NCBI GenBank assembly: GCA_013368325.1
Contig: JAACJK010000114.1
Span: forward strand, 620,001-684,000
DNA from: Ephemerocybe angulata
Taxonomy: Eukaryota; Basidiomycota; Agaricomycetes; Agaricales; Psathyrellaceae
Length of the DNA: 64,000 nucleotides
Reading direction: 5' to 3'
The position numbers were made by a program, and so were the translations under genes. This document shows positions 53,886 through 64,000 of this stretch, piece after piece. Every line of letters begins with the position of its first letter. Position 1 is the first letter of the stretch. The notes below the pieces were generated by a model that saw nothing but the letters and a program-made list of their open reading frames with translations, searched no databases and had not been told where the DNA came from.

Positions 53886-55233
53886 ATGGCTTCAACACTT
53901 CGCAGCCTCATCCAGCGCATTTACCCTTCTGGTAGTAACTCAGAGAGGGCAGTCATCGCAGGCCTAGGTTACAGCGGGAAGACAACCCTGCTCTACTACC
54001 TCAAGCTCGGAGAGATCGTCACCACTATCCCCAGTATTGGATTCAACGTTGAGACCGTTGATGTCCCCACCACCGGGAAGAAGCTCAGCCTCGAGCTATG
54101 GGACATTGGCACAGGCTGTGCGTCGACTATGCATATGGTCCGAATGCTCCGGTATTACATGCCCAACGCCAAGGCCCTCATTTGGGTCGTCGATAGCAAC
54201 TTCAGAGAGGGGTTATCTGAGAGCCTGGAGGCCCTCGATGTTCTTCTCAAAGAAAATGACGCCGATCCTGAATCAGCGGATAAGCATCTTCCTGTCCTTG
54301 TGTACGTCCAACCTAGTAGCGACAGTCTCTCACCGCTTAGCTTTTGACTAAATAGACTCGCCAACAAGGCGGACATGCCCAATAGCATGAAGCTCGACGA
54401 GCTGCGCGTGGCGTTCTCCAAGCAGCTCTCCGGCCGACTTTTTTCCATCTACTCTACCTCCGTGACCTCCTCGCCCCCAACTGGTCTGCAAGAAGCCTTC
54501 GACTGGCTCGCCCTGGCCCTCGATATCGCAAAGACCACAAAGAAAGGGTCAGGTCCCGCCCCGGTCGTCCAGCAGGGCACATCAGCCTCGAGACCCAATC
54601 TCCGCGAACCAAGCCTGTTGGCGAAGAAACTGGAGGAATGGCTCCACCGCACCGAATCGGATTCAAGCCCTGAAGATTTCATAGTACAGTTTACCACTTA
54701 CACCTTGCCTACGTGGGACCACTACACCCATATACGCCTCGCGTTTCTCATCCTCGCTGCTAACGGAAGGCAGAAAGGTACGTACCCCATATGCCCTCCT
54801 TCCCCAGCTAATCAAAACGCGCTGTACGCTGACCGTGAGTGACTGACGCCCAGGGAAAGACACCCTCTTCGCTGGGCTCGCCTCCTACATCGACCACAAC
54901 AGCCAAAATCAGACGAACGTCCGCGGCTTCCACTTCACCATGACATATTTCTGGATCCAAATAGTCCACTTTGCGATCCAGAATCTGCCAGAATCAATCC
55001 GTCCTGCCATAGGCGCCGGCACCTATCCGACATCCGAAGACTTCTTCAGGTTCCTGCTCGTTAATCCGCATGTCGTGGATGGGAGTCTGTGGACTGAGTA
55101 TTATAGTAAAGAGACGATTATGAGCCCAGGAGCAAAGGCGGAGATGGTACTACCAAACAAGAAACCGCTGCCGAGTATGGTTGGGAGGGATACAATTGTT
55201 GCGTTTGGAGCGAAGGCTATAGCGGCAAAATAG
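53886..55233 (+). CDS. Arf-like small GTPase fused to a C-terminal domain, copy 2 (intact)
   Basis: Three exons (53886-54301, 54356-54777, 54854-55233) give 405 residues, more than twice the ~180 of ordinary Arf proteins. Residues ~22-165 form the GTPase: P-loop GLGYSGKT (26-33), switch [13 protein letters not shown], switch [17 protein letters not shown], and NKAD (142-145). Two points differ from true Arfs: there is no Gly at position 2 for myristoylation (M-A-S), and the glutamine of the usual WDxGGQ motif is absent (WDIGTGC), which should weaken GTP hydrolysis (inference). After the GTPase comes a ~230-residue region I cannot name, with [63 protein letters not shown] and a closing [10 protein letters not shown]. 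It duplicates copy 1 in tandem, same orientation. Confidence 0.85.
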
Positions 55234-57065
55234 TTATATAAATTGAATTCTATTTTACTTCTAGTAACCACGGAGGGACGATATGCTAGATGGCATAGGA
55301 GATTCCAAACGAAATCCAAAGTAATAATTATGCGACCAGCGCAGTAAACTACGACCACGAGCTAAAATAGAAGATGGTATAACAAATGCACGTCTTTTTC
55401 AAGAGGATCTTGAAGATGTCCAGACGGCCATGTCAGAGGACAAACAAGATATAAGTCGAAAAGGGAGGGACGCGAACGCCGAAGTCAAGAAGGCGTAAGA
55501 GGGAAGGGAGGAAGGAAGGGAAAGGAACCAAGAAGAATCGAAGAGGCGATGGATTTTCAGTGTGCAGATGCGCTCTGCGCAACGAAGAAGTGGGACTCGA
55601 TTTCAGGTCGATGAGCTTGCCTCCTTTCGCAACTTCTCCCGTTAGATGTTAATGGGATCCCTAAACACGGTGAACGTATTCCACCTGCTGGCTTAGAACT
55701 CTACTGAGGATGTACCTCCTCTCGATTGTCCCAAGCGCTCTCCTTCAATGTTGCCTTCAAGTTTTCAGAGCGAGATAATGATCGGCGAAAAGTAAATAGG
55801 GAATTTGCTCCCTTAAATAGAGGGTCCGAGAGACACAGTAGAAAGGCACCATTCTGTGTGTTAATAATTACAAGTAGGACGATAGAAGTTCATGCCTTCG
55901 TGACGCACATGCATACATTTTAAAAACAATGGCCCTCTGGGCAGACCTGGACACCGATGGCGCACTGGAGAAGAAGTGGACGCCACGTTCGTGTGAAAGT
56001 ACTAGCGGCAGGACGCGGCAACGAAAGTCGAGTAGGAACGTAAGCGTAATTACATCATGTCCAATCCTAGTACCAGCAGCAGCAACAAAAGATCCTAGGT
56101 CCCAGATACGCGATCCCGCCTACGAGAATAGAGCCCAAGACGATAGTGGTTCGTAGCCAAGCGACCTCGCCTTGAAGCCGTTGCACAGCAACTCTGAGAT
56201 CGGCGAGGTCGCGTTCGTGATGTATATCACGATGAACGTGCATATCGCGCCCAATAGTATTCACTATGAGAGCGTTGAGGACGGTATAACGCAAGATAAT
56301 ACACGAAAGAGTTACCTTCCAAGTTTTGTATTATAATTGTACGCTCTGGAGGCGTATGACGACAAATTTCGCGCACATGGGCTGCAGCTCTTTGTACGGC
56401 GGCCTCAGGACTAATCACAGTGCATTTAGTGTCATATTACTTTGTATGGCACGCGTTACTGACCTGGTTATGGTGTTTGGTGCCAAAGACTCCATAATAT
56501 AGGAAAGAATGGTGATAAAAAGAAGTAAGTGAAAGACTTGACCTTTTGCCATCGATGACCTGGCATTGCGTATTCATGTTAGCCAAGGGAGTGCGTATAG
56601 TTGTTTTGCAACTCCATTGGTTATCACAATGAGCCAAGTAACAAATATTGGGCTCCCAATGAACTGAACTGACCTCTAGTGAATCCTTCAACAATGTAGA
56701 TGAAATAAATAGGGCAGCATGAAGACCATCCTAGAAGCGCCGAAGAGTGATAGACGCCCAGATACATTGTGGCGGAGTTTGAAATATTCATAATCCGATA
56801 GATCCGACCCCGGGGCCTCGAACCTTGAGACCACGCTCATATAGGTCAGGTAGGCAGACGCGGACGTCGCAGTCGGCGTCCCTAGTGCAGTCGACTGGGG
56901 AGTTCAGGTGTGTTAAATATCTTTCGTTAGCCCAGTCATTCTCCTTCTCGTTCGTGCCTCCGACAGGTTTCATGCTTCTCGGGCCGCCGCCGATCAGTAA
57001 AATGTGGAATTTATTATGAGGGGACGTGATTTCCTTCCTTTCAACGCTATTCATAAGACTTACCG
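55234..57065. other. Intergenic region of 1.8 kb
   Basis: Apart from a weak minus-strand candidate at 56067-56418, I see no gene. Purine-rich stretches lie around 55480-55560. Confidence 0.45.
56067..56418 (-). CDS. Possible small tail-anchored protein (weak call)
   Basis: Two minus-strand pieces (56418-56316 and 56263-56067) can be joined in frame by a 52-bp GT-AG intron. The second encodes a heptad-like helix (ERDLADLRVAVQRLQGEVAW) followed by a membrane span (TTIVLGSILVGGIAYLG) and a Cys-rich end. No ATG is found for the first piece, and attempts to add an upstream exon (a nearby frame at 56694-56437) run into stops. It could be a fragment of a larger unknown gene or chance. Confidence 0.3.
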
Positions 57066-57762
57066 ATGGCGGTAGCGGCGAAGAAGAAATCGAAGGCGGG
57101 CACGTTGCAGGCTGAAATCAGTAATATAATCAACGCAGGTCTACGTACGTTCCCTCAGCCCTCCATGGCTCCTTGATGCATGCTGACCGACGTACCGTGT
57201 TCCAGAGGAGGCGACGGGGATATCGACGGCAGCCGTAAAATACAAGAATTACGATGTCGACGTTCGCCTCCGCTACGGGTTCCAACTGGTAGGCTGGCCT
57301 GTCGCTCGAGTGAAGTTCAAGAAGCCGTCTGCAATCGGGGCAATTAGCGATTTGACCATCATTCACGGGGCACTCCTTGCGAAGGACTTACGATGGGAGA
57401 AGATCTCTGCGGCAGACATGAAGGAACTTGCAAACACGGCGAAGCGACCGGAACGAGCCACTCGAAGCGATGCAGGTTCGAAGAAGGGGACCCAGTCGAA
57501 GCGAAAGCGGTCAGTTGGAGGTGCTAACAAGGAGAACGAGTTGCCGGTGAAGAAGAGACTGAAGTACCTTGGAAAGCAGCTCCCCAAGAGTCGGGCTACG
57601 ATCGAAGATTCCGATCACGACGACGACGACGAGAATGGCAGCGACGATGAGGAAGTTGGCGATTGTAGTACTACTAGTACTACTATCTGTGACACCCTCC
57701 ATCCCATTCATTGCCTGCCCAGGTCCCCCGGTCTCCGTCGTGGAACGCCGTCGTCAGAGTGA
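57066..57762 (+). CDS. Hypothetical basic/acidic protein of a multicopy Agaricomycete family
   Basis: Two exons (57066-57138 and 57206-57762) give 209 residues. The N-terminal part holds YKNYDVDVRLRYGFQLVGWP and PSAIGAISDLTIIHGALL, then RWEKISAADMKEL. This is followed by a Lys/Arg-rich stretch (KKGTQSKRKRSVGG, a likely nuclear localisation signal) and an acidic run (DSDHDDDDENGSDDEE). Proteins of this layout occur in many copies in mushroom genomes and are often near mobile elements (general knowledge; not tested here). Function unknown. The last ~35 residues after the acidic run look unlike coding sequence, so the true stop could be reached through another intron. Confidence 0.6.
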
Positions 57763-58150
57763 GATGTTGTGGTGCGCAAGCTTTGTTGAATGCCTACAGC
57801 CAGGGCAGCGCGCTTAACGGTCACGAAGAATGGTGAGGGCGAAAGCCCAGCGTAGCAGTTGGAACTTGGCACGCCAGGATCGGGCGAGCAACATTGAGCA
57901 GTGGGGCTGGTTGGTGGTGGTGAGCTACATGTCAAAGCACCTCGGCGACGATGAGCGAAGGGTTTGATCACCGTTGATGGCGATGACCAACCCTCGGTGA
58001 CGCGGTCGGAATGCGGTGACACGGTCGGAACATCGAGCTCACATAGCCGGTAACCCGGTGAGCTAGCTGGACGTACCTGAGGTGTAAAGTCCAGACGGTA
58101 TCGAGGAGGTATCGGGGCATAGAGAAAAACACTGAAATTATGCCTTGTTA

Positions 58151-58243
58151 GGCCCAGAGTATGATGGGCATCAGCGGCCTAATAAGGCGTCTGATGTGGG
58201 AGCCGGTCAAGTTTCTCCTCACTTGCACCAGATTGTCGGAGGA
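58151..58243 (+). pseudogene. Detached N-terminal exon of the DUF1996 gene
   Basis: The frame reads PNKASDVGAGQVSPHLHQIV and then GG, which fits the N-terminal His-containing block of DUF1996 proteins (..SPH.HQIVGG..FN.SMD). The next exon begins with FNLSMDPS, exactly the expected continuation. No GT donor of the right phase links the two, and no signal-peptide exon is visible upstream. Confidence 0.5.
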
Positions 58244-58376
58244 GTGGGTAGCAGTCGTCCCCTCAACGTGCACAGAAGCTAACCGAATATCAAATCCCAC
58301 CTCCAGAATGCGTACGACTGACTTTCCCCGCCCGCCGGCGCACCCGAACTAACATCTCGGTAGATTCAATCTCTCC

Positions 58377-59878
58377 ATGGACCCAAGCATCGACCTTGCA
58401 GCAACCTCGACGTGTACAACATGCCGCGTTGTTGAAGACAAGTCGAACTACTGGACCGCCGTTCTATACTTCAAGCACCTGAATGGGTCGTATACCCGAG
58501 TACGTCCTCTTGGCGATATCTGGTTCCGGATTATACTTATTCTTATGTAGGTAAATCAAATGGCGAATCACAACACCGGCCCTGGTCTCCAATCCGGCGG
58601 CATGACAATCTACTACTTCCAGCCTCAGGCGCCGACGAAGAACCTCAATATCGTGCCTTTCCAGAAGGTGCACTTAGATTACTATCGTTTTCAGAGTCCC
58701 GTGCTGACGACTACCTTCCATTCTTCAGGGCTTCCGTATGATCCTCGGTGACCCCATGCGCCGCACAGATAACATTCCCGCAGGGAAGACTGCGTCCAAG
58801 GCCGTCACCTTCAGCTGCTTCCAGGGTGACGACCCCGATCCATTTGGCAGCCCCGGAAACGCCCCTCAAGATACCGTCGGGTTCCCGCCGAACCAGTGCA
58901 CTGGAGGTATCCGGTCGAATTTCTTCTTCCCTCGGTACGTACCGTCGACCCCTGACTTTGCGACTGAATCTCTGATACGATGGCCAGGTGCTGGGACGGC
59001 ATCAACCTCGACCCACCTGACCATTCGGTATGTACGGCTTTGCTTAGGTTCGGCCAAGGTATACTAACTCGAGGTCTAGAGCCACGTCGCGCAACCTGAA
59101 GGTACTCCCGGGTCAGACGGGCTCCAGTTCTTCGGCACAGACTGCCCCGCCTCGCACCCTGTGCGCCTCCCCATCCTCTTCATGGAGATCGTCTGGGACA
59201 CTCGCCCATTCAACACGCCCGAGCTCTGGTCCGAGGACGGCACCCAGCCATTTGTCTTCAGTATGGGCGATCCGTGAGCACCTTTCGTCCACCCTCGTCT
59301 CATAATCTCGAACTTACGGTTTTACGATGCAGCACTGGGTACGGACAACGCGCCGACTACGTCTTCGGATGGGAAGGCGACTCGCTCAAGCGTGCGATGG
59401 ACACGTGCCTCACTGGAAGCGGCATCCCCGCAGACTGCCCTGTCCTGACCTGGCAGAGCACCGAGGAGATGAACAGGTGCAGACAAGCCATCAAAGTCGA
59501 GGAGGTCACCGAGAGCCAATGTGCGTATAACACCATCTATTCCCCCCATCCGCCGTCGCTCACCATTCGGAACTCATGCTAATACTACGTTACGGTACAC
59601 CTTCAACTTTAGACCTCGATAGGCTTACTGGATGCAACCCCATTCAGGCTGGACCCGAACCAGCGACGCCGGTCCAGAACTGTGACGCCGTGGCGACGAC
59701 GATTACTGACGCGCCTCTTCCTATTGCGGACCCCGAGCTGATTGTTCCGCCATGGAGTGTGTGCTATGATGGACCAGGTACACATACCTTGGCGCCGAAC
59801 TGCAATGCTACGTCGACAGCGACTGAGACCGCTACGAGTACTGTGGGCCCAGCGATTATGACTGCGGCTCCGGCGTAG
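58377..59878 (+). CDS. DUF1996-family protein, N-terminus lost or mis-spliced
   Basis: Seven exons (58377-58499, 58551-58667, 58729-58934, 58988-59027, 59080-59273, 59333-59520, 59613-59878) give 377 residues from the ATG in FNLSMDPS. Seen: CTTCRVVEDKSNYWTAVLYF, MANHNTG, GGMTIYYFQP, GFRMILGDPMRRT, CWDGINLDPPDHSSHVAQPE, CPASHPVRLP, MGDPTGYGQRADYVFGWEGD and GCNPIQAG. These are the conserved blocks of DUF1996, a secreted fungal family of unknown function with many Cys. The C-terminus is Thr/Ala-rich. Normal members begin with a signal peptide and ~60 further residues; here only a detached relic exon is found. As it stands the product would lack a signal peptide, so the gene is probably damaged or its first exons were missed. 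All six introns are GT-AG with consistent phases. Confidence 0.8.
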
Positions 59879-60232
59879 TGTGAGTCTGGGTCGTCCCGCT
59901 TATCTATGGTATTTACCTGGTATTTAGTGTTTACGGATGTGGTGTTTGTTTGGATTGAATGTATGGAATCACGTATCCGTCGTACTCTATCGGTACATGG
60001 TCTCTGTCGCGACTGGAAGTGACGGTCGTTCTAACACATCGTTGTATGCGATGCTGTACGAATCCCGAGTGAGGAGGAATTCTCGGGGCAGAGATTTAAC
60101 ACGATTCGGCGTTGCCCACTATCTCTCGGTGATGATTTAGGAAGGCACAACAAAAATGGTTTTATGACAGAGAAAATTGTCGGTACAATATTCCGTTATC
60201 TCAAGCGACAGCATGTTCGCTCGTGGCACGAA
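59879..60232. other. Intergenic region
   Basis: 3' flank of the DUF1996 gene; nothing else seen. Confidence 0.5.
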
Positions 60233-60239
60233 TATATAA
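60233..60239 (+). promoter_or_regulatory. TATA-like element before a small secreted ORF
   Basis: TATATAA 98 bp before the ATG at 60331, followed by a pyrimidine-rich leader (CCCACCCCCACACTCG). Confidence 0.5.
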
Positions 60240-60330
60240 TCCAACCGGAAGGAGAGACCCATCTCTCAACTTTTTGACTTCTGTCGCTCCCAGATCCAGA
60301 TCCCAGTTTCCCACCCCCACACTCGTTGAA

Positions 60331-60573
60331 ATGCTATTCACAGCGCATCCACTCCTTTATGTCCTGTCCTTGGTCTTTTTGATGACCATGGTCGCCAACG
60401 AAAGCATGGCATCCCCCACCTCGTTGAGACGCCGGTCCTCGGGTTCAACCCTCCGTCAGCTTCCAGACAGCTCCCAGGTGCGTCGAAAGCCTGCTTCCAC
60501 CAACAATCAGGCACCTTGCCGGGGACTCGGAAGCGCCAGGAGTACTGCAGGTCTCCTTGGTAGAATGGGTTAA
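60331..60573 (+). CDS. Small secreted protein candidate
   Basis: From the ATG at 60331 the unspliced frame gives 80 residues. The N-terminus has a strong hydrophobic core (LLYVLSLVFLMTMVA) and a plausible cleavage after ESMAS, followed by a Ser/Arg/Pro-rich part. A possible intron (GTGCGT at 60480 to TGCAG) would instead continue as VSLVEWVNWWIRLFRRD and stop a little further on; I cannot decide between them. A TATA-like element stands 98 bp upstream. The minus strand of the same region is also open for 157 codons (60811-60338) with some coding character (MSDSGIWIDWITSKKPYPP), so the strand is not certain. Confidence 0.35.
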   Translation: MLFTAHPLLYVLSLVFLMTMVANESMASPTSLRRRSSGSTLRQLPDSSQVRRKPASTNNQAPCRGLGSARSTAGLLGRMG

Positions 60574-61213
60574 TTGGTGGATAAGGCTTTTTCGACGTGA
60601 TCCAGTCGATCCATATTCCACTGTCGCTCATTTCCAGGCTGTCCACTCGCGAAAGGCGGTCTGGATCCATGAACGACGGGTCTAAGGCAATGGCGGTCGG
60701 TAGAATATTTGACCAATACGAGGAAGTCGCTTCGATTCGGGGGCGACCGTGGATTTTGAGTAAGATCCAAGGCCTGAAGATGACCTTCTGGATCGCTTTC
60801 GGCATGACCAATTTCGCTCTTGCCTCATGCAGTACCGTCTCCTGGGCTTGACAGAGGGCGTCCAGACCGTGTCAGCTCGTCGTCTGGAAAAAGTATATTC
60901 AAGAGTATATAGCGTGTCGTGCATCTACCTATCCATGGGAGTGTCTTCCCAGATGCAACGTGGCTGGTTCGAAACTAGGGAAAACATTCGTTCCACTTGA
61001 GGTTCGTCGTTGCGTTCGTACGGTGTACGAAGAATGATCACCCGCGCGGCAATTCTTAGAGGCTGTGAGCTGCCTCTGTTTGTTCACGCTTATCTTAGAT
61101 ATAGCTTCGTTTTCTAGCGCCTTAAATAACACTCTCATCACCTTACCTTGCTAGGATACCCTCGTTGCACAACACGCTTCGTTACCTCTTCACAACACCA
61201 ATTAAACCCTGCG
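60574..61213. other. Region with an ambiguous minus-strand frame
   Basis: The minus-strand frame noted for the preceding entry (60811-60338) reaches in here. It has no clear start or splice partners. Otherwise this is promoter sequence for the gene at 61214. Confidence 0.35.
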
Positions 61214-62116
61214 ATGCCTCACCCTCCCGGCGGCAAAGAAGATTGGGATGCAGGCGGTTCTGCCTCAGTTTGGTCATGGGAGGATAAAGAGCCGACGTCG
61301 TTGAGCTCGGAGAGGGGGTGGGCCGATGCGTGGAGGTGGGACAACACCGAGACGCAGCCGTCGTTGAGCTCGGAGAGGGGGTGGGCCGATGCGTGGAGGT
61401 GGGACAACACCGAGATGCAGCCGTCTTCGAACAGGGAAAACACCCTTGACTGTGCAACTGGAGTAGAAAACATTCGGTGCAGTGATCAGAGGATTTCGCC
61501 AACCAACCTCTCCTCTTCGAACACGAAATCGACACTCTCTTCCTCCGCTAAAGACAGGCCCAAGCTCCATACTGAAGCCGGCATTTCTTTCTGGCTACCT
61601 CCTGCAATATCTGGAAAGCCTCTTAAACCCGGTGAAAAGGCACCAAAGTTTCCATGGGAGTGGTTTGAGGAAGTGTACATTGAGGATGTGCCAACCCACA
61701 AGCCTTTAGAGCTACCACGAGATCATGCCGAGGACAAAACCATCATGCTCCTAGTAGGGAAAAATGGAAAACACAGGACTGAGGACTACGACGACAACGA
61801 GGACGTCGGCAGCATGATCAAGGACTACCCTTTCATGTACGATCGTCGGAAGGGACGTCGACTCAAGTTTAAGAAGCCGCTATCACTGGAGGGTATCCAT
61901 TACGACGAGGACATCTATGGGCTCCCCGTACCAAACCTCACATACTGGGTGGTTGACAACTTCAAAGCCAAACCTCTTGCTCGATCTGAGTGGGCTTACT
62001 TCTCTAAGCACCCTCTTCTGGCGGATCCAAACGATGGCGCTGCTCTCCCGGTGGCATCTTGCAGGCCAGTTGGTCCCGGTACGACGTCGTCTACGGTAAT
62101 TCTTCATGTCATCTGA
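61214..62116 (+). CDS. Hypothetical protein with a duplicated Trp-rich segment
   Basis: From the ATG at 61214 the frame runs 300 codons to the stop at 62116. The N-terminal 75 residues hold two copies of a 21-residue unit (SLSSERGWADAWRWDNTE plus three residues). The middle reads FWLPPAISGKPLKPGEKAPK and FPWEWFEEVYIEDVPTH, followed by TIMLLVGKNGKHRT and KFKKPLSLEGIHYDEDIYGL. The last residues (STVILHVI) probably come from reading into an intron: GTAATT follows the Thr codon at ~62095, and downstream sequence to about 62510 has coding character in more than one frame. So the C-terminus is open. I recognise no domain; no signal peptide or membrane span is present. Confidence 0.55.
   Translation: MPHPPGGKEDWDAGGSASVWSWEDKEPTSLSSERGWADAWRWDNTETQPSLSSERGWADAWRWDNTEMQPSSNRENTLDCATGVENIRCSDQRISPTNLSSSNTKSTLSSSAKDRPKLHTEAGISFWLPPAISGKPLKPGEKAPKFPWEWFEEVYIEDVPTHKPLELPRDHAEDKTIMLLVGKNGKHRTEDYDDNEDVGSMIKDYPFMYDRRKGRRLKFKKPLSLEGIHYDEDIYGLPVPNLTYWVVDNFKAKPLARSEWAYFSKHPLLADPNDGAALPVASCRPVGPGTTSSTVILHVI
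61298..61423 (+). repeat. 63-bp tandem duplication in a coding region
   Basis: Units 61298-61360 and 61361-61423 appear to differ at a single base (GAGACGCAG against GAGATGCAG). The frame is kept, adding 21 residues. Confidence 0.9.
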
Positions 62117-64000
62117 CAGGTTATGAACTATACTGACTCGTACTTTTATTTCAAGTCCACCTTTCTCGTATCTGGTAGTGAGCACGTTGAAGACGTCGCG
62201 TGTAATTCCGATAAACATCGAGCATACGGACCCTCATCACGAAGCAGACTCCGAGACCAGCTGGACTCGTGGAACGGCTCAACGGATGCCGTTCGGGGTT
62301 CCGTTGCGCATTCATCCAACCATTCGACAGCTTTTCCTTCCACATTTTCCTTCCCTTCCGACTCCTGTCAGCGCCCAACCACGCGTGCACATAATTCTCC
62401 ATCGTCTTCCCTCGCCATCCGCGCATCTCACTCACATACTCCCCGTAGCTCGCCGTACCGCTCAGTCCGTGACAGCAGGCAAAATTCCGGATGATCGAGC
62501 GAGCGTCCAACGGTTGTGATGTACGGCCCTCATCCCGACTTAACCAGCAATACCGACCCCACTTCTGCTATTGTGACGTTATAGCGGGGTATAACGATCT
62601 CCTGCTTACCAGATCGTCGGTCGTATATTCAGAGAAGTCAATTGACAACCACATTACCATCAAGTTCTCCACTCGTCGTGCGGCCGTCGCATTTGTATCT
62701 TGTGTTACTCAGAGCCCACCTTTCCTGGGAGCCACTGCCCGTATTATGCCTGAGTAGTCGCCTAAATGTATACTGGACCGTCAATCCTTCCCCCTCCCCC
62801 TTACTTTTCTAGTATTATCTCGTTCGGGCCTTCCCATGCATTTCTCTTTGACACCGACTGCCAATTAAATTCTAACACATTTCTGCATACCAGCTAGGTA
62901 GATCGTGAGCCTGCGGAATAGGAGAAATTGATCTCCGAACCGTCTAGATCCGAAGATCCAAGGGGACGACACTTGAGTGACATCATGTCGAAGGTAAGCT
63001 CAATTTCTCCTGAGCAGAACGGGGCACAAGGCCTCAGACGAAACGATCCTGGAAACACACTTCGAGAGTGAGATCTTCCGATGTCAGGGAAACGGACCCA
63101 GATGATCCTGAGACAAAGAACTCGTGAACGAGGAGCAGCGGGTGAACGAAGAGTGCGGGACACTCGAGAAAGAGAGACCATCGAAACGAATATCCAAACA
63201 CTTGTTGGATCCTAGTTTCGTGGGTTGGGGGCGGCTTCGGCGGCGCGCAGGCGCGAGGGGCTGGCGGTGAGTCGGGATCCCGAGCTCGGGACGGGGTCCC
63301 ACGGTCACGCACAGGCGCTAAAAGCCCTCTGGCGCCTAAGTCGATCTGAGGCCTCTGCTGGCTGAGATCGAGCGCGAGAGACTGCGCAAGGTGACCTTGG
63401 CGTCGAAGCATTTCGAGGCCACTCACAAACCGAAGACCAGAGCGTCTGAGAGAGGTACACGGATGAGAAGACCGAGTCGAAACTCCGGAGACACCAGCTG
63501 CGCTGGATCCGTGAATCACCAGACACTAGGCGTGGGCGGGCGGGAGACGAAAATCCGAAGATCGCAGCGATCTGTACAAATGTATGCGCTTGCTGGACAA
63601 GCGGACGATGAGGAAGAAAGCAAGGACCAACGGTCCCGCGAACGAATCGAACGCGCGGCCAGGCAAAACGTGACGCGCGTGACCGTGTCAATCACGCGAC
63701 CTCTCTGCCCTAGCTTGTCCTAGTACGGCGAACAGTCGTAGATGCTTCGCTACACTCCTTAGCCTGCCAGCTATCTTACGAACTACATGTATCTATCGAA
63801 CCCCTTTATCAAATCCCTCCTCCTCAGTTGAGTGACGAGTCTGCCTGTACCTTAGGTTTGACTCGTAAATGGCATGCTAGCATGCCCATAATGCAAGTGG
63901 TGATGGTGGTCGGTGGCGGCGGCGGTGGGCGCTAATGAATCGGATGCGGGATGTCCAATGTGAGCGGTGGACTGCGGGTGAGTAAAATCGACCCCAATAC
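62117..64000. other. Right end of window, no supportable gene
   Basis: The first ~400 bp may hold further exons of the preceding gene. Beyond that I find only low-complexity frames. A 12-bp inverted repeat AGGAGAAATTGA (about 62920) / TCAATTTCTCCT (about 62999) and a GGC/GGT-rich stretch near 63895-63930 are the only structure seen. Confidence 0.4.

Noticed and set aside
63034..63723. ORFs on both strands near the right end
   Set aside because: Arg/Ser/Thr-rich low-complexity frames without motifs; no better than chance.
1..64000. CRISPR array, bacterial operon, riboswitch or prophage
   Set aside because: The window is a spliced eukaryotic nuclear sequence; no regularly spaced repeats or bacterial signals were seen.

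Overview
This window comes from a filamentous basidiomycete, most likely an Agaricomycete (mushroom-forming class). The reasons: almost every gene is cut by very short GT-AG introns (about 45-75 bp) with CTNAN branch sites. The gene families are typical of that group: MYND-finger proteins, expanded F-box proteins, DUF1996 secreted proteins, and Golgi-type PC-esterases of the Cas1p/Pmr5 kind. Core eukaryotic genes (SNX3, SEC2, SQS1, USE1, ADE6, COG3) sit between expanded or decaying family members. I derived exon boundaries by eye from splice signals, frame continuity and comparison between paralogues within the window. No database search was run, so names rest on recognised motifs.

Layout. 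1-2005: two tandem one-span membrane protein genes, the first cut by the window edge. 2183-4135 (-): MYND-finger gene. 4584-5537: SNX3/Grd19 sorting nexin. 6375-13373: tandem pair of AAA ATPases that duplicated together with their promoter. 13569-15338 (-): PC-esterase. 16782-29631: an F-box family zone with one intact copy (16782-18607), a copy broken by a hairpin-rich insertion (20880-22885), a copy whose C-terminus is replaced by a small inverted-repeat element (26163-28004), a short tail relic (20776-20807) and an inverted, scrambled relic (28318-29631). SEC2 (Rab GEF) and a possible PD-(D/E)XK-type gene lie among them. 29692-33550 (-): SQS1 (R3H + G-patch). 34194-35203: USE1 SNARE. 35948-40250: ADE6 (FGAM synthase) with an apparent one-base frameshift. 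41527-42720: secreted protein. 44157-45755: intronless F-box protein. 45852-47970: a 2.1-kb palindrome with 1,039-bp arms. 48230-48301: tRNA-Asp(GTC). 48595-52091 (-): COG3. 52306-55233: tandem Arf-like GTPases with a C-terminal extra domain, the first carrying an in-frame stop. 57066-62116: hypothetical, DUF1996, small secreted and repeat-bearing genes. 62117-64000: no supportable gene.

Function together. SNX3, SEC2, USE1, COG3 and the Arf-like proteins all concern membrane traffic, but nothing in the layout suggests co-regulation beyond the shared 214-bp divergent promoter of COG3 and the first Arf-like copy. The most unusual object is the palindrome. Each arm carries seven copies of the heptamer GTTTTAC/GTAAAAC, several inside small hairpins, and one more copy lies at the centre of symmetry.
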